64,000 bases of DNA from Paenochrobactrum gallinarii (GCF_014205685.1 NZ_JACIIU010000005.1:1-64000), one strand, 5' to 3'. Positions 25,197-35,426 are shown, numbered from the stretch's first letter. Notes: generated by a model from the letters alone, not told the origin. Numbers and translations: made by a program.

Positions 25197-26763
25197 CATA
25201 GCTTCCCATCTCTCCAACAACTTTCACGTGAATGCGGGTGGCATTGCCCGGCAAATAGGCAAGCGGCATATCTTCACGTTCAATTACTTCCAAAGTTTCG
25301 GCCAATGCACCGGCAGCAATTGCCTTTTCACGTGCTTCAGCTTCAGCTTCCGCCAATGCGCTTTCACGGGTGCGACCTTCGATAAGGGTGAAAATCCGGT
25401 CGGTTTCACCACTGATCTGGGCAATGGCTGCACCAACAGCATTAGCAACCGAGAAGTTTTCCGGTCGGATCACATTCAGTTCGCCAACCTTTTCCGGCAT
25501 CAAAATTGAACCGCCGCCAACGGCGATGACCGGCACAGGCGCTGATGAGATACGACTGCGTTCAACACAGGCTTCCAGCATCTGGTCAATTTTTTGAGAT
25601 GCTTTATCGATCAATGTTTCATCAAGCTTTTTCACCAGTGAAACATCGCCAATATCAGTTTTGCCGGTTGCAACCGCAATGTCGGTTGCTGTCAATGTTG
25701 AGCCGCCAAAACACAAAGCTTCTTCCGCCACGCGATAGCCGACAGATTTAGGGCCGACTGTAACAGCATCGTCTTTTTCGACAACCAAGGAGCCGCCACC
25801 CAGACCAATGGAAAACACATCCGGCATACGGAAGTTGGTGCGCACGCCACCAATATCAACTGTTGTGGAAGCCTGACGCGGAAAGCCGTGCGAAAGCGAA
25901 CCGACATCGGTTGTCGTGCCGCCAATATCCACCACAACCGCATCTTTAAGACCGGTGAGGAATGCAGCACCGCGCATGGAATTGGTTGGCCCCGAAGCAA
26001 AGGTCAGAACCGGAAATGCCCGCACCACATCGGCAGCCATCAAGGTGCCGTCATTTTGGGTAATATAGAACGGGCGATTAATACCGGCGCTGCGCAAAGC
26101 TTTGCCGAAAGCTTCCACAGTATGATCAGCCAGTGACAACAGGCTTGCATTCATAATCGCCGCACTTTCACGCGCCAGCAAACCATGACGGCCAATATCT
26201 TTAGACATCACAACCGGCAGTCCCGGGCAATGTTCCTGCAAGATTTCTTTGGCACGAACTTCCATCGTGTCATTGATGCCGCTGAAAACGCCGGTTACGG
26301 CAGCCGCTTTCAGGCCTTTGGCACGAATTTCGCCAGCAATGCGGATGATCGCATCTTCATCAAGCGGCGAGATTTCACGGCCGTCAAACTCATAGCCACC
26401 CTTCACCTGATAGGCATGATTGCCAACAATCTCACGCAAATCATCCGGCCAATCCACCATTGGCGGCAGACCCGCACCGGATGGCAAACCTAAACGGATG
26501 GCTGCCACTTCATCCATATGACGGCGTTCAATCACCGCATTAGTGAAATGCGTGGTTCCGATCATCACCGCGCCGATACGGCTGCGATCAATACCGGAAG
26601 CTTCAATCACTTTTTCCAGCGCCTGAATAACACCCGAGGTTACATCTTTCGTGGTAGAGGCCTTCACCCCTGCCAGAACCTTATTATCCTGCAAAACGAC
26701 AGCATCCGTATTGGTGCCGCCAACATCGATTCCAACGCGATACACGCTAGTTTCCTCTTCCAA
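25189..26763 (-). CDS. hydantoinase/oxoprolinase family protein (HyuA-like, ATPase subunit)
   Basis: A 524-residue HyuA-type protein with the ASKHA actin-like ATPase fold: YRVGIDVGGTNTDAV near residue 10, the middle motif TTHFTNAV, and VDIGGTTTDVGSL at the start of the second domain, then GLGGGS. Family members hydrolyse ring amides (hydantoins, 5-oxoproline) with ATP. The usual partner HyuB is absent; a DUF917 protein takes its place directly downstream. At about 520 residues it is shorter than full HyuA (about 680), as is typical for the DUF917-associated subgroup. It starts 1 nt after the stop of the ABC ATPase gene, so it belongs to the transport operon. Confidence 0.88.
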   Translation of the reverse strand: MEEETSVYRVGIDVGGTNTDAVVLQDNKVLAGVKASTTKDVTSGVIQALEKVIEASGIDRSRIGAVMIGTTHFTNAVIERRHMDEVAAIRLGLPSGAGLPPMVDWPDDLREIVGNHAYQVKGGYEFDGREISPLDEDAIIRIAGEIRAKGLKAAAVTGVFSGINDTMEVRAKEILQEHCPGLPVVMSKDIGRHGLLARESAAIMNASLLSLADHTVEAFGKALRSAGINRPFYITQNDGTLMAADVVRAFPVLTFASGPTNSMRGAAFLTGLKDAVVVDIGGTTTDVGSLSHGFPRQASTTVDIGGVRTNFRMPDVFSIGLGGGSLVVEKDDAVTVGPKSVGYRVAEEALCFGGSTLTATDIAVATGKTDIGDVSLVKKLDETLIDKASQKIDQMLEACVERSRISSAPVPVIAVGGGSILMPEKVGELNVIRPENFSVANAVGAAIAQISGETDRIFTLIEGRTRESALAEAEAEAREKAIAAGALAETLEVIEREDMPLAYLPGNATRIHVKVVGEMGSYDA

Positions 26764-28410
26764 TCAATCGGTTGTTTTTACAAGGAATTGCATGCGCTCT
26801 TCCTCGGTCACAGTTGGTTTCAAGCTCTCTTCCGCATCTGTCACCACCGGAATGGCGGCAATCAACGCGCGGGTATAAGGGTGTTGGTGCTGGCTAAAGA
26901 CTTCAGCCGTTGCACCCTCCTCCACGAGTTCACCCCGCAGCATGATGGCAATGCGTGAACAGAAATTGCGCATCAAAGACAGATCATGCGAGATCATCAG
27001 ATAGGTAAGCCCCAGCTCTTCACGAAGCTGCAAAAGCAGGTCGATAACCGTCTTTTGCACTGACACATCAAGCGCTGCCGTCGGCTCATCCAAAATCAGA
27101 ATTTTAGGTTCAGCGGCCAGTGCACGGGCAATTGCCACGCGCTGTTTCTGGCCACCCGACAATTCATGCGGATATTTGGCTAAGTAAGATTGCGGCAGAC
27201 GAACAAGCTGCATCAACTCTTCCAGCCGTGCCTCAAGCCGCACTTTATCCATGCCAATGGATTTCAATGGCAGGGTCAGCGTCTGGCGCACAGTTCGTTT
27301 CGGGTTCAAAGATGTGCCCGGATTTTGATAGACAATCTGGGTCAGTCTTTTGCCACGTTCGGGCTTTGGCGCATGAATGGTGACATCGCCGGTGGTTGGC
27401 TGTGACAACCCCATGATGATACGGGCAACAGTGGTTTTACCGGAGCCGGACTCACCGGCAAGCCCGTAAATTTCGCCCTCTTTAAGCGTGAGGCTGACAT
27501 CACGCACCGCATGATAACCAGCACGGCGTCCGTAAATTTTATTGAGCTTGTCGATCGTGATAATCGGCTTGCCCGTTGCCTGTGCAATCGTTGTAACCTT
27601 GTCACCATAAAGCGGCGGTACGGCATCCAAAAGCGAGCGCGTATAATCCTCACACGGATTAAGCAAAATTTCGTTGCATTGACCCGTTTCGACAATATCG
27701 CCATGATGCATCACCACCACACGGTCGGCGACTTGACGCACCACACCGAGATTATGGGTAATCATCAGCAATGCCATATTTTCTTCAGCAACCAGCTGGT
27801 TGATCAGATTGAGGATTTCATCCTGTGTCGTCACATCCAGTGCCGTGCCCGGCTCATCAGCAATCAGCAGTTTCGGCTGATGCAACAGAGCCAAACCAAT
27901 CAGTACACGCTGGCGCATACCGCCGGAAAGTTCCGACGGATAAGCATTCATGATGCGCTCGGTATCAGCCAATTGCACCCGTTTCAGCACGGCCGCAATA
28001 CGTTCGCGGCGCTCTTTCTTTGATGATTTAATGCCGTTGCGTTTATCCGCAAAGCGCATCACATCATCCAGATGTGTGCCGATGCGAAAAACCGGATTAA
28101 ACGAAGAAAGCGGATCCTGCATGATCAGCGAAAAAGCCGAACCTTTAAGCGCCTCACGCTCATTGCGGGTCATCGTGAAAACATCACGCCCTTCCACATG
28201 AATTGCGCCTGACGTAATGCTCGCATTCTTCGGCAATGTGCCGATAATCGCTTTAGCTGTAACAGACTTGCCCGATCCAGTTTCACCGATGAGAGCGACG
28301 CGTTCGCCCGCCCCAATAGTAAAGCTGACATTGCGCAAAACCTGTCGGCTGCGGCCATAAGTGGTGAAGGTAACATTGAGGCCTTCGACTTTAAGAAGTG
28401 GTTCTGTCAA
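26764..28410 (-). CDS. fused dipeptide-type ABC ATPase (DppD-DppF)
   Basis: A 548-residue protein with two ABC ATPase domains in one chain. The first has Walker A GETGSGKS, signature LSGGMRQRVLIG and Walker B LLIADEPGTALD. The second has GESGSGKT, LSGGQKQRVAIA and LILDEPTAALD. Each half ends with the oligopeptide-transporter C-terminal extension (HPYTRALI in the second). Single-chain DppDF proteins are common in alphaproteobacteria. It powers the permease pair encoded just upstream (3-nt gap) and lies directly before the hydantoinase gene. Confidence 0.92.
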   Translation of the reverse strand: MTEPLLKVEGLNVTFTTYGRSRQVLRNVSFTIGAGERVALIGETGSGKSVTAKAIIGTLPKNASITSGAIHVEGRDVFTMTRNEREALKGSAFSLIMQDPLSSFNPVFRIGTHLDDVMRFADKRNGIKSSKKERRERIAAVLKRVQLADTERIMNAYPSELSGGMRQRVLIGLALLHQPKLLIADEPGTALDVTTQDEILNLINQLVAEENMALLMITHNLGVVRQVADRVVVMHHGDIVETGQCNEILLNPCEDYTRSLLDAVPPLYGDKVTTIAQATGKPIITIDKLNKIYGRRAGYHAVRDVSLTLKEGEIYGLAGESGSGKTTVARIIMGLSQPTTGDVTIHAPKPERGKRLTQIVYQNPGTSLNPKRTVRQTLTLPLKSIGMDKVRLEARLEELMQLVRLPQSYLAKYPHELSGGQKQRVAIARALAAEPKILILDEPTAALDVSVQKTVIDLLLQLREELGLTYLMISHDLSLMRNFCSRIAIMLRGELVEEGATAEVFSQHQHPYTRALIAAIPVVTDAEESLKPTVTEEERMQFLVKTTD

Positions 28411-28413
28411 AGC

Positions 28414-29295
28414 TCAATTCTCCACATCAAACATATCGCGCAGACCGTCACCCAAAAGGTTGAAGCCAAGCGTTACATAAAGAACGGCAAATCCCGGACA
28501 TAAAACTTCCCACCAGAAATCCGGCATAAATTGACGGCCATCGGCAACCATCGAACCCAGATCAGGGATTGGCGGTTTGACCCCGAAACCAAGGAAGCTG
28601 AGTGTGGCACCAAAGAGGATGACAAAGGCCGCATCCAACGTGGTTTTGACCGAAATAACCGACACACAATTGGGCAAAATTTCACGGAAGAGAATATGCA
28701 GCGGGCCAGCACCGGCAAGACGCGCAGCCTCGATATAATCTTCAGATGCCACCGATTTTGAAACCGCATAGATCAGGCGTGCGTGCCATGTCCACCACAG
28801 CAAAGTAATGGCAATCATCGCATTCATCAAAGTGGGTTCCAACAGATTGGAAACTGCCAGCGCCATCACCAGCGGCGGCATTGCCAGCATGACATTGGTC
28901 AGGCCGCTGATGAATTTTTCTGTCCAGCCACCAAAATAACCGGCAACAAGACCCAGTACCGCACCAACAGGCACAGAAATGCCAAGCACACCGATAACCA
29001 GCAGCAAGGAAATACGTAGCCCGAAAATCGTACGCGTAAAGATATCACGGCCTGCTTTATCTGTACCAAACCAATGGTTCAGATCAGGAGGCAAATGACG
29101 CGCACGGAAATCCACCACCGCGCCAATATGCTTAGGGTAAGGCGTTATTAATGGCGCAAACACCGCCAAAAATACGACAGACAGCAGAATGAGCGTGCCG
29201 ATAACTGCCGCCGGATTGCGGCTGAAACGATACCACATCATATAGCCGGAACTTAAAGCCCGATCATTGGCATCGAGCATTTTGACTTCAGCCAT
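28414..29295 (-). CDS. dipeptide-type ABC permease (DppC-like)
   Basis: A 293-residue inner-membrane permease with six membrane segments. The N-terminal extension YRFSRNPAAVIGTLILL is typical of DppC/OppC, as is GTDKAGRDIFTRTIFGLRIS before the core. The EAA loop is EAARLAGAGPLHILFREILPN, which docks on the ATPase. Its ATG shares one base with the stop of the dppB-like gene (TGATG). It should form a heterodimer with that protein. Confidence 0.92.
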   Translation of the reverse strand: MAEVKMLDANDRALSSGYMMWYRFSRNPAAVIGTLILLSVVFLAVFAPLITPYPKHIGAVVDFRARHLPPDLNHWFGTDKAGRDIFTRTIFGLRISLLLVIGVLGISVPVGAVLGLVAGYFGGWTEKFISGLTNVMLAMPPLVMALAVSNLLEPTLMNAMIAITLLWWTWHARLIYAVSKSVASEDYIEAARLAGAGPLHILFREILPNCVSVISVKTTLDAAFVILFGATLSFLGFGVKPPIPDLGSMVADGRQFMPDFWWEVLCPGFAVLYVTLGFNLLGDGLRDMFDVEN

Positions 29296-30323
29296 CAGCG
29301 AGCCTCCTTATGACGCAGGCGCGGATCAATGATTGAAATCAGAATGTCCACGATCAGATTTGCAATGATAAAGAACAGCCCAGCCACCAGCACCACAGCG
29401 GTGACGGAATTGAGATCTTTTTGCAAAATGGAGTTAAGGCCATAAGAAGCAAAACCGCCCCATGCAAAAATCATCTCGATCACAAAAGCATTGCCGATAA
29501 GGGATGCAAATTCGAGCCCCATAATGGTCAGCGGTGCAATGGATGAAAGCTTGAGCAAGTAACGGAAAATTATAACCCGCTCCGGCACACCAAAGCTTTG
29601 CAAAGTCAGCACATGATCTTTGCGCTGATTTTCAATCATCGATGAGCGGGTGATGCGCGTTATCTGGCCGATCCCTGCCATTGAAAGTGCAAATGCCGGC
29701 AATGCCAGATGCTGCAAGGCACTTGCCACCACATCAAAACGGCCGGCAAGCAAACCATCAACAATCAAAAAGCCGGTGGGGCCGCCTGTCCAGCCGAGAT
29801 TATGATCAATACGGCCAATAATCGGCCAATTATTCAAATAGCGCGCAGCCAGCAATTGCAGCGTGATCGCAAACAAAAAGCTTGGAATAATCACACCGGT
29901 GAGTGAAAGCACGCGGCCGATATGGTCAAAAGCACGATCACGGTAATGCGCGGTGATAACCCCTAATGGGATTGCCACGAGAAACATGAAAATAACCGAG
30001 ACCAGCACCAGTTCAACGGTTGCCGGAACAGTGCTTGCCAGATCGGTTGTGACAGGACGCTGTGAAACCAGCGACATGCCTAAATCCCCGTGCAGAGCTT
30101 TGCGGATATAATCAAAATATTGCACGACCAGCGGCTGATCGAGCCCCATGGACAAACGTAAAGCGTCAACTTGTTCAGGTGTTGCGGCAGGGCCCAAAGC
30201 CATGCGCGCAGGGTCGCCCGGCACAACACGTGCCAGTATAAAAATCATGACCGACAAGGCAATCATCACCAGAATGAAAGTGCCTAATCTCGTCACAATA
30301 GCGACTAAAGGGTGTTGCTGCAT
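29295..30323 (-). CDS. dipeptide-type ABC permease (DppB-like)
   Basis: A 342-residue permease of the DppB/OppB type. The N-terminal membrane segment is followed by the periplasmic VVPGDPARMALGPAATPEQVDALRLSMGLDQPL segment that marks the family. Five more membrane segments follow, and the EAA loop covers the TLQSFGVPERVIIFRYLL region. It is the first gene of the six-gene operon, divergent from the MalT-like regulator across 124 bp. Its own ribosome site lies in GAGGAGG just upstream (about 30327-30335). Confidence 0.92.
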   Translation of the reverse strand: MQQHPLVAIVTRLGTFILVMIALSVMIFILARVVPGDPARMALGPAATPEQVDALRLSMGLDQPLVVQYFDYIRKALHGDLGMSLVSQRPVTTDLASTVPATVELVLVSVIFMFLVAIPLGVITAHYRDRAFDHIGRVLSLTGVIIPSFLFAITLQLLAARYLNNWPIIGRIDHNLGWTGGPTGFLIVDGLLAGRFDVVASALQHLALPAFALSMAGIGQITRITRSSMIENQRKDHVLTLQSFGVPERVIIFRYLLKLSSIAPLTIMGLEFASLIGNAFVIEMIFAWGGFASYGLNSILQKDLNSVTAVVLVAGLFFIIANLIVDILISIIDPRLRHKEAR

Positions 30324-30447
30324 TGGCGCCTCCTCCTCTGCATCATCATTTCAGGCACCAAGCTTCTGCGCATGTTGCCCAACGCGCAACTGCAGAAAAG
30401 TATAGTTTTTTTGAAAAATGGTATAGGTATTTTATGAAAAGCACTTT

Positions 30448-32817
30448 ATGCTTTTGCGCATGACATCAGAGCTTCTCCCCCGTTTATTGCTGCGCAAACG
30501 TCTTGCAGAAGAAACTGCAAAAACCGTCTATCTGCACGCACCAAGCGGTGCCGGAAAAACGGTTTTATTGAAGTTTTTAGGGGAGGATTTAGGCGCTTCC
30601 ATCTGCACTCTTCCGCAGCCAGACGAGCGTCATTTTCAAGGTAATCGCCTGTTATGGGATGTGCCCCCCGGCTTACGCGCACCGCATATTCCAGCACACC
30701 TGTTGAATGAAAATACGGTGCTTTTTATTGCATGTCGCCCCGATCAGCATGTTAAAGGGATAGCGCGTCATGGTCTGCATTATGGCGTTTCGATTTATGA
30801 TGCCGATAAACTCAGTTTCAAACCAAGCGAATTAGAAGCGCTTGAGCCACAGCAAAGACACCTGATTTCGCAGGAACTTGCCAGTTGGCCTGCGTTCCTA
30901 GTGCTAGCAAAAGAGCCGAACGAACAGCTTTGCATTGATTATTTGGAGCAAGTCTTTTTAGCGCAATTTCGCGCAGGCGAGATTGTCGAGCTTTCCATCT
31001 GGCTGGATAATCCAAACACCGAAAGTCGCGCTTACTGGCATTCTTTATTACCGCCTGCCTTGATGAGAGATTTGAATAAACACAAATTTTTACGTGCGCT
31101 TTTAAAACGCGCCGTTCAAAATAAACTCAATGATTTCAATAGTGATGAAGCCCTGTTTGAAGCTGCACAGGCATGGGAAGATTCCAGACAACCACTGGCC
31201 GCGATGCGCTTGCTATTAGATCATCAACACGAACATCACGCCGCACAGATTTTGAAACGCGCACAAGGGCGTGAGCTGATATATGACTCTGATTTAGAGG
31301 CTTTTCAGGACATCATCATGCGTTTTTCGACGCAGATGCTGGCAGAAGATGAAACTGTCCTTTTTGCCGTTGCGCGTACTTTGCTAAAACAAGGGGAGTT
31401 GCAACGCGTACGCCATCTTTTGATGCGCTATATGGGCTCAGATTACCTTGATCCGCTCAAAGTGCTGAATGCTAAATCACGCTATTCTTTTACCGCTAAA
31501 ACCTTCCGCCTCACATTCATGATTTCAGAAGACTTGACCCCGAGCGATACAATGATTGCAGGGCTTGGCGAGTTCATGGCTGATTACCCGATGCGGGCAT
31601 ATAGCCGGTGGGCCGGTTATTATAATTCCATTCTTGAATTTGAAGTCCGTCGTCGTAATTTTCGCGAGGCGGAAGCCGCTGCTGCACGCGCATTGATGTA
31701 TCTGAAGCGTAGTGGTGATCGCCCGCTCCTCGATTTTTTCATTCATTTGCACCAGATCGTCTTGCGTTTAATGAATGGCGATGCACTGCTTGCGCGACAA
31801 GCTGCGACTGAAGCCAGAAGCCGATTAGAGCAGGTTACACATCCGGCTCCGCAAGAATTTCGTATGTTACGGCTGGCAGAAGCGTGCCTCGCTTATGAGG
31901 CGGGGCGTCCGCGTGATCTTCTTGAATTCGTCAATAATGAGTTTGAAGCTTTTGCTGCTGCAGAAATCTGGCCAAGTCTGATGCAGTTTGCGCTGTATTA
32001 TGCGTCCCAGATATTGGCCGATAATTTTCCGGTCGCCATCCGCCCCGGCTTTCTGGATCACCTATGGATCCATTTGTCGGAAGGTTTGCAATTTAACGCG
32101 ATGATGGAAATACGCACTGCAATTGCTTATCAAAATGCCAATCGCTGGCAGGATGCAGCATTAACACTGTCAGCCGTGCGTATGCCGATGGGGCGAACCG
32201 GAGTTGAAAGTGCGATTTATGAATTAAGCCGCATTAGTCGCCGTGATGAAATTTCATTCGCCATGGCATGGTTGCGTGATGCAGTGCATCAATGGACACC
32301 GCGCTCTTATCTGCCCAAACAGCTGGATGCTTTGCTGGTTAATCCTAAGGTGACCAACCGTGAGAAAGTGGCATTACAATTATGGCTGAGTTTTGCAGCC
32401 TTCCGTCGTGGCGATATAGCGGCAGCGCGCGCAGGTCTGCTCTCAACATTGCAGACAACCAAACGCCTAGGCTGCTACGGCGTTCTGTCTGAAGAACGGA
32501 TTTTTTTGTCACCGCTTTTAAAAGAGAAACGTATCCGAAGTTTCATTGAGACGTCACCTGAAGCGCAAACAGCACTGACCGTCCTGACCAAAGCTATCGA
32601 CTCTCCGCAGGCACGCGCCATTCAAGGCGGACTGTCACAACGTGAAATACAAATGTTGCAGCTTTTGGGCTCCGGCATGTCCAACAAACGCATCGCACAT
32701 ACATTGAGCATTTCAGAAGTGACGGTAAAATTTCATTTAAGCAATCTTTATCGCAAAATGGGCTGCCGCAAACGCAGCGAGGCACTCAAATCGGCACTTG
32801 CCTTAGGCTGGATTTGA
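30448..32817 (+). CDS. MalT-like LuxR-family ATP-dependent regulator (LAL-type)
   Basis: A 789-residue transcription factor. The P-loop LHAPSGAGKTVLLKFL (about 29-44) begins a degenerate STAND-type ATPase domain. A long alpha-helical TPR-like region follows (about 250-690). The C-terminal LuxR helix-turn-helix reads LSQREIQMLQLLGSGMSNKR...SEVTVKFHLSNLYRKM. This is the MalT/LAL architecture, where an inducer and ATP drive oligomerisation. It is divergent from the hydantoinase transport operon and probably activates it. The ATG at 30448 or 30460 could be used; neither has a good ribosome site, suggesting low expression. Confidence 0.85.
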   Translation: MLLRMTSELLPRLLLRKRLAEETAKTVYLHAPSGAGKTVLLKFLGEDLGASICTLPQPDERHFQGNRLLWDVPPGLRAPHIPAHLLNENTVLFIACRPDQHVKGIARHGLHYGVSIYDADKLSFKPSELEALEPQQRHLISQELASWPAFLVLAKEPNEQLCIDYLEQVFLAQFRAGEIVELSIWLDNPNTESRAYWHSLLPPALMRDLNKHKFLRALLKRAVQNKLNDFNSDEALFEAAQAWEDSRQPLAAMRLLLDHQHEHHAAQILKRAQGRELIYDSDLEAFQDIIMRFSTQMLAEDETVLFAVARTLLKQGELQRVRHLLMRYMGSDYLDPLKVLNAKSRYSFTAKTFRLTFMISEDLTPSDTMIAGLGEFMADYPMRAYSRWAGYYNSILEFEVRRRNFREAEAAAARALMYLKRSGDRPLLDFFIHLHQIVLRLMNGDALLARQAATEARSRLEQVTHPAPQEFRMLRLAEACLAYEAGRPRDLLEFVNNEFEAFAAAEIWPSLMQFALYYASQILADNFPVAIRPGFLDHLWIHLSEGLQFNAMMEIRTAIAYQNANRWQDAALTLSAVRMPMGRTGVESAIYELSRISRRDEISFAMAWLRDAVHQWTPRSYLPKQLDALLVNPKVTNREKVALQLWLSFAAFRRGDIAAARAGLLSTLQTTKRLGCYGVLSEERIFLSPLLKEKRIRSFIETSPEAQTALTVLTKAIDSPQARAIQGGLSQREIQMLQLLGSGMSNKRIAHTLSISEVTVKFHLSNLYRKMGCRKRSEALKSALALGWI

Positions 32818-32838
32818 CGACGTTGTAAAGAAACCGCC

Positions 32839-32873
32839 GGATCTAACCGGCATTTATAATTCCGGTTAGATCC
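32839..32873. terminator. terminator between convergent regulator and ugpC
   Basis: A perfect 12-bp inverted repeat (32839-32850 with 32862-32873) with an 11-nt loop lies 22 nt after the regulator stop. On the plus strand it is followed by a T/A-rich stretch (TGTTATTTTATAT). It likely serves both converging transcripts. Confidence 0.7.
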
Positions 32874-32912
32874 TGTTATTTTATATAAATTTAAAGTACC
32901 CGGTCATTTCAT

Positions 32913-33971
32913 TTAATCAATCCGGCAACCGGATTGCTGATTAAAATAATGCAGATTGGCATATGGCACTGTAAAACGCAGTGTATCGCCTTCGTTTAAT
33001 GACGGCCTGCCCTGCAATACCGTCACCAAAGGTTTATCAAGTCCCCCAATACGGACATAAATATGGCTTTCTCCACCGACTTGCTCAATCAATTCAACGA
33101 TGCCGGATAGTTGCAGCGCATCACCTGTTTCCGCCCCATCAGACGTAACAATCTGATCCGGACGAAAGCCGATTATATCCACCTGCTTCGATAAATTTGC
33201 AGGCAAGTTAATCCCTGTAAGTGCCGCAAGATGTGTGACAGGCATCAAATTCATTGGTGGCGAACCTATAAAGCCCGCCACGAAAAGTGTTGCGGGGCGA
33301 TCATAAAGCTCAATGGGCTTGCCGACCTGTTCAATGTGGCCGCCATTCATCACAACCAGACGATCAGCCAATGTCATAGCTTCCAGCTGGTCATGAGTAA
33401 CATAGACGCTCGTTGTTTTAAGCGCACGTTGCAGACGGCGAATTTCGATGCGCATCTGACCGCGCAATTTTGCATCCAGATTGGAAAGCGGCTCATCAAA
33501 CAAAAAGGCTTTAGGCTCGCGCACAATTGCACGCCCCATAGCCACGCGCTGACGTTGCCCGCCCGAAAGCTGTCGCGGTTTGCGATCCAAAAACGCCGAA
33601 ATCTCCAAAATCTGTGCAGCATTGGCTATCCGGCGATCAATTTCACCCCGTGCCGTGCCGCGGTTTTTCAAGCCATATTCAAGGTTCTGGCGCACCGTCA
33701 TATGTGGATAAAGTGCATAATTTTGAAACACCATGGCGATGTCGCGTTCTGCCGGTTCTTTATCATTCACAATCACTTCATCAATACTGATGGTGCCGCC
33801 GGAAATGCTTTCCAAGCCAGCAATCATTCGCAATAAAGTGGACTTGCCGCAACCAGAAGGCCCGACCAAAACCAGCAATTCGCTGTCTTCAATCGTCAGG
33901 TTTAAATCATGAATGGCAGTCACATCACCGGCATAGGTTTTACGTATATTCTGAAGTGCGATACTAGCCAT
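32913..33971 (-). CDS. ugpC: sn-glycerol-3-phosphate-type ABC ATPase (UgpC/MalK family)
   Basis: A 352-residue CUT1-family ATPase. Walker A is GPSGCGKST, the signature [14 protein letters not shown], Walker [13 protein letters not shown] and the H-loop YVTHDQ. The C-terminal TOBE/OB domain (about 240-350) is of the MalK kind. It starts at [13 protein letters not shown] (ATG 33971, GGAG site upstream), overlapping the HAD gene by 8 nt; a further upstream start is not needed. It is the last gene of ugpB-ugpA-ugpE-GDPD-HAD-ugpC. Role: powers uptake of glycerol 3-phosphate or glycerophosphodiesters. Confidence 0.88.
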   Translation of the reverse strand: MASIALQNIRKTYAGDVTAIHDLNLTIEDSELLVLVGPSGCGKSTLLRMIAGLESISGGTISIDEVIVNDKEPAERDIAMVFQNYALYPHMTVRQNLEYGLKNRGTARGEIDRRIANAAQILEISAFLDRKPRQLSGGQRQRVAMGRAIVREPKAFLFDEPLSNLDAKLRGQMRIEIRRLQRALKTTSVYVTHDQLEAMTLADRLVVMNGGHIEQVGKPIELYDRPATLFVAGFIGSPPMNLMPVTHLAALTGINLPANLSKQVDIIGFRPDQIVTSDGAETGDALQLSGIVELIEQVGGESHIYVRIGGLDKPLVTVLQGRPSLNEGDTLRFTVPYANLHYFNQQSGCRID

Positions 33972-34665
33972 GCAGGTGCTCCGCTTCGTCAAATCTGCAA
34001 CCTAGAATACGCAGAATTTCACGCAATTCTTCCGCGCCTTTAGCGATATGGGCAGCGCCGGCTTTACGCAAAATTATCTCACGATTGGGACGCGGATCAT
34101 TGAGATCAATAAAGCCGACCGGCATCATACCGGCAGCAACCGCCGCGCTAATGCCATGCGGACTATCATCAATCATAATGCTCGCTTCTGGCTTTACCTT
34201 ATGTTGCGCAGCGCAATGCAACAATAAATCCGGTGCCGGTTTTGGGTTTTTGACACTGTCAGCCCCATAAACATGAGGTGCCAGACTTTCCCATAAAACC
34301 GTTCTGCCCAAGCTCAATAAAAGGCGTTCATTACGGCTGTTTGAAGCCACTGATTTTTTCACCTGCAATGAGCGCACTAAATCCGGCATACCATCCATTG
34401 GCATCAAATCAACGGCAAAAGCTTCATAGAGCGTTTCATGCCACGATGAAAATACAGCATCCGTATCGGTCAGCCCATATTCATCTTCACAGATACGACG
34501 AATGTCGCGTTCCGATTTTCCGGTAAAATGCAAATGCACATCCATCGGTGACAAATCCACATTGGCACGGCGGAGTGCTTCAGACAGAGTACGGCTCGAC
34601 AAAATCTCGCTGTCGATCAAAACGCCATCACAATCGAAAATAACAAGTTCAGGTTTATGCATCAT
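33964..34665 (-). CDS. HAD-superfamily phosphatase in the ugp operon
   Basis: A 233-residue haloacid-dehalogenase phosphatase. Motif I is [11 protein letters not shown] (nucleophile D11, acid D13), motif II has the Ser/Thr region VASNSRNE, motif III includes K in KNPKPAPD, and motif IV is MIDDSPHG. The cap is the helical C1 type of the beta-phosphoglucomutase/GPP group. It overlaps the GDPD gene by 4 nt and ugpC by 8 nt, so it is part of the ugp operon. A reasonable idea is dephosphorylation of glycerol 3-phosphate or a similar sugar phosphate released by GDPD. That substrate is inference. Confidence 0.85.
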   Translation of the reverse strand: MMHKPELVIFDCDGVLIDSEILSSRTLSEALRRANVDLSPMDVHLHFTGKSERDIRRICEDEYGLTDTDAVFSSWHETLYEAFAVDLMPMDGMPDLVRSLQVKKSVASNSRNERLLLSLGRTVLWESLAPHVYGADSVKNPKPAPDLLLHCAAQHKVKPEASIMIDDSPHGISAAVAAGMMPVGFIDLNDPRPNREIILRKAGAAHIAKGAEELREILRILGCRFDEAEHLHG

Positions 34666-35402
34666 AGTGTTGTGCCGGAGCCTCTGACTGCAAGAGCCGT
34701 ATCAGGATTATCGGTGGTTATCTGGCGCAACCCGCAATTCATCCATTTTTCAAGATCATCACGTTCATTGGGCACCCATGCGCCAAGACGTGATAAAGGT
34801 GCATTAGCAATGATCGCATCCCAATGGGTGCCAAGCAGATGTTTTTCAATTGCAACAATGTCGGCCACTGCAAGACGTGTTTTCAAGCCATCCACCACAC
34901 CTTCTGCTTCCGCATCCGGCATATGATAAGAATTTAATGTACGAATATGAGGGGCTTTAGCACGAATGGTTTTCAATACATCAACGGAAAAACTGGTTAG
35001 ATAAGCACGCTCTGCCAACCCAAACTTGTCAATCGCAGCAGCAGCCAATGCCTCCAAACCTTCATAAGCATGACCATTGGCGTCTTTTTTCAATTCAATA
35101 TGCAGCTCAAGTTTTGTATCTGCATAGATTGCCAATACGTCCTCCAATGTCGGAATAGTATCCGAACTGTTTTTCAAGCGGATCTGCCGATGGACGCCTG
35201 CACTCAACTCTGAGACAGGCCCCTGTGCTTCTGCGGTGCGATCCAATAAAGCATCATGGATCACCAGCAACTCACCGTCTTTGGTCAGATGCACATCAAA
35301 TTCGACACCCTCAACATTCAAATCCAATAAATTGCGAAATCCGGTAAGGGAGTTTTCTGCCCAGAGATTACGGGCGCCACGATGGCCGATAATAAAGGTC
35401 AT
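34662..35402 (-). CDS. ugpQ: glycerophosphodiester phosphodiesterase (UgpQ-like)
   Basis: A 246-residue cytosolic GDPD. The family signature is at the start: IIGHRGARNLWAENSLTGF, with H7, R8 and E15 in the active site. VEFDVHLTKDGELLVIHDALLDRT (metal Glu/Asp and catalytic His) follows, and LHIELK supplies another metal ligand. It cleaves glycerophosphodiesters to glycerol 3-phosphate and an alcohol. It lies between ugpE and the HAD phosphatase with a 24-nt gap to ugpE. No signal peptide is present, as in E. coli UgpQ, which works on diesters brought in by Ugp. Confidence 0.9.
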   Translation of the reverse strand: MTFIIGHRGARNLWAENSLTGFRNLLDLNVEGVEFDVHLTKDGELLVIHDALLDRTAEAQGPVSELSAGVHRQIRLKNSSDTIPTLEDVLAIYADTKLELHIELKKDANGHAYEGLEALAAAAIDKFGLAERAYLTSFSVDVLKTIRAKAPHIRTLNSYHMPDAEAEGVVDGLKTRLAVADIVAIEKHLLGTHWDAIIANAPLSRLGAWVPNERDDLEKWMNCGLRQITTDNPDTALAVRGSGTTL

Positions 35403-35426
35403 TTTTAATTTTCCTGTAAGAAGAGA

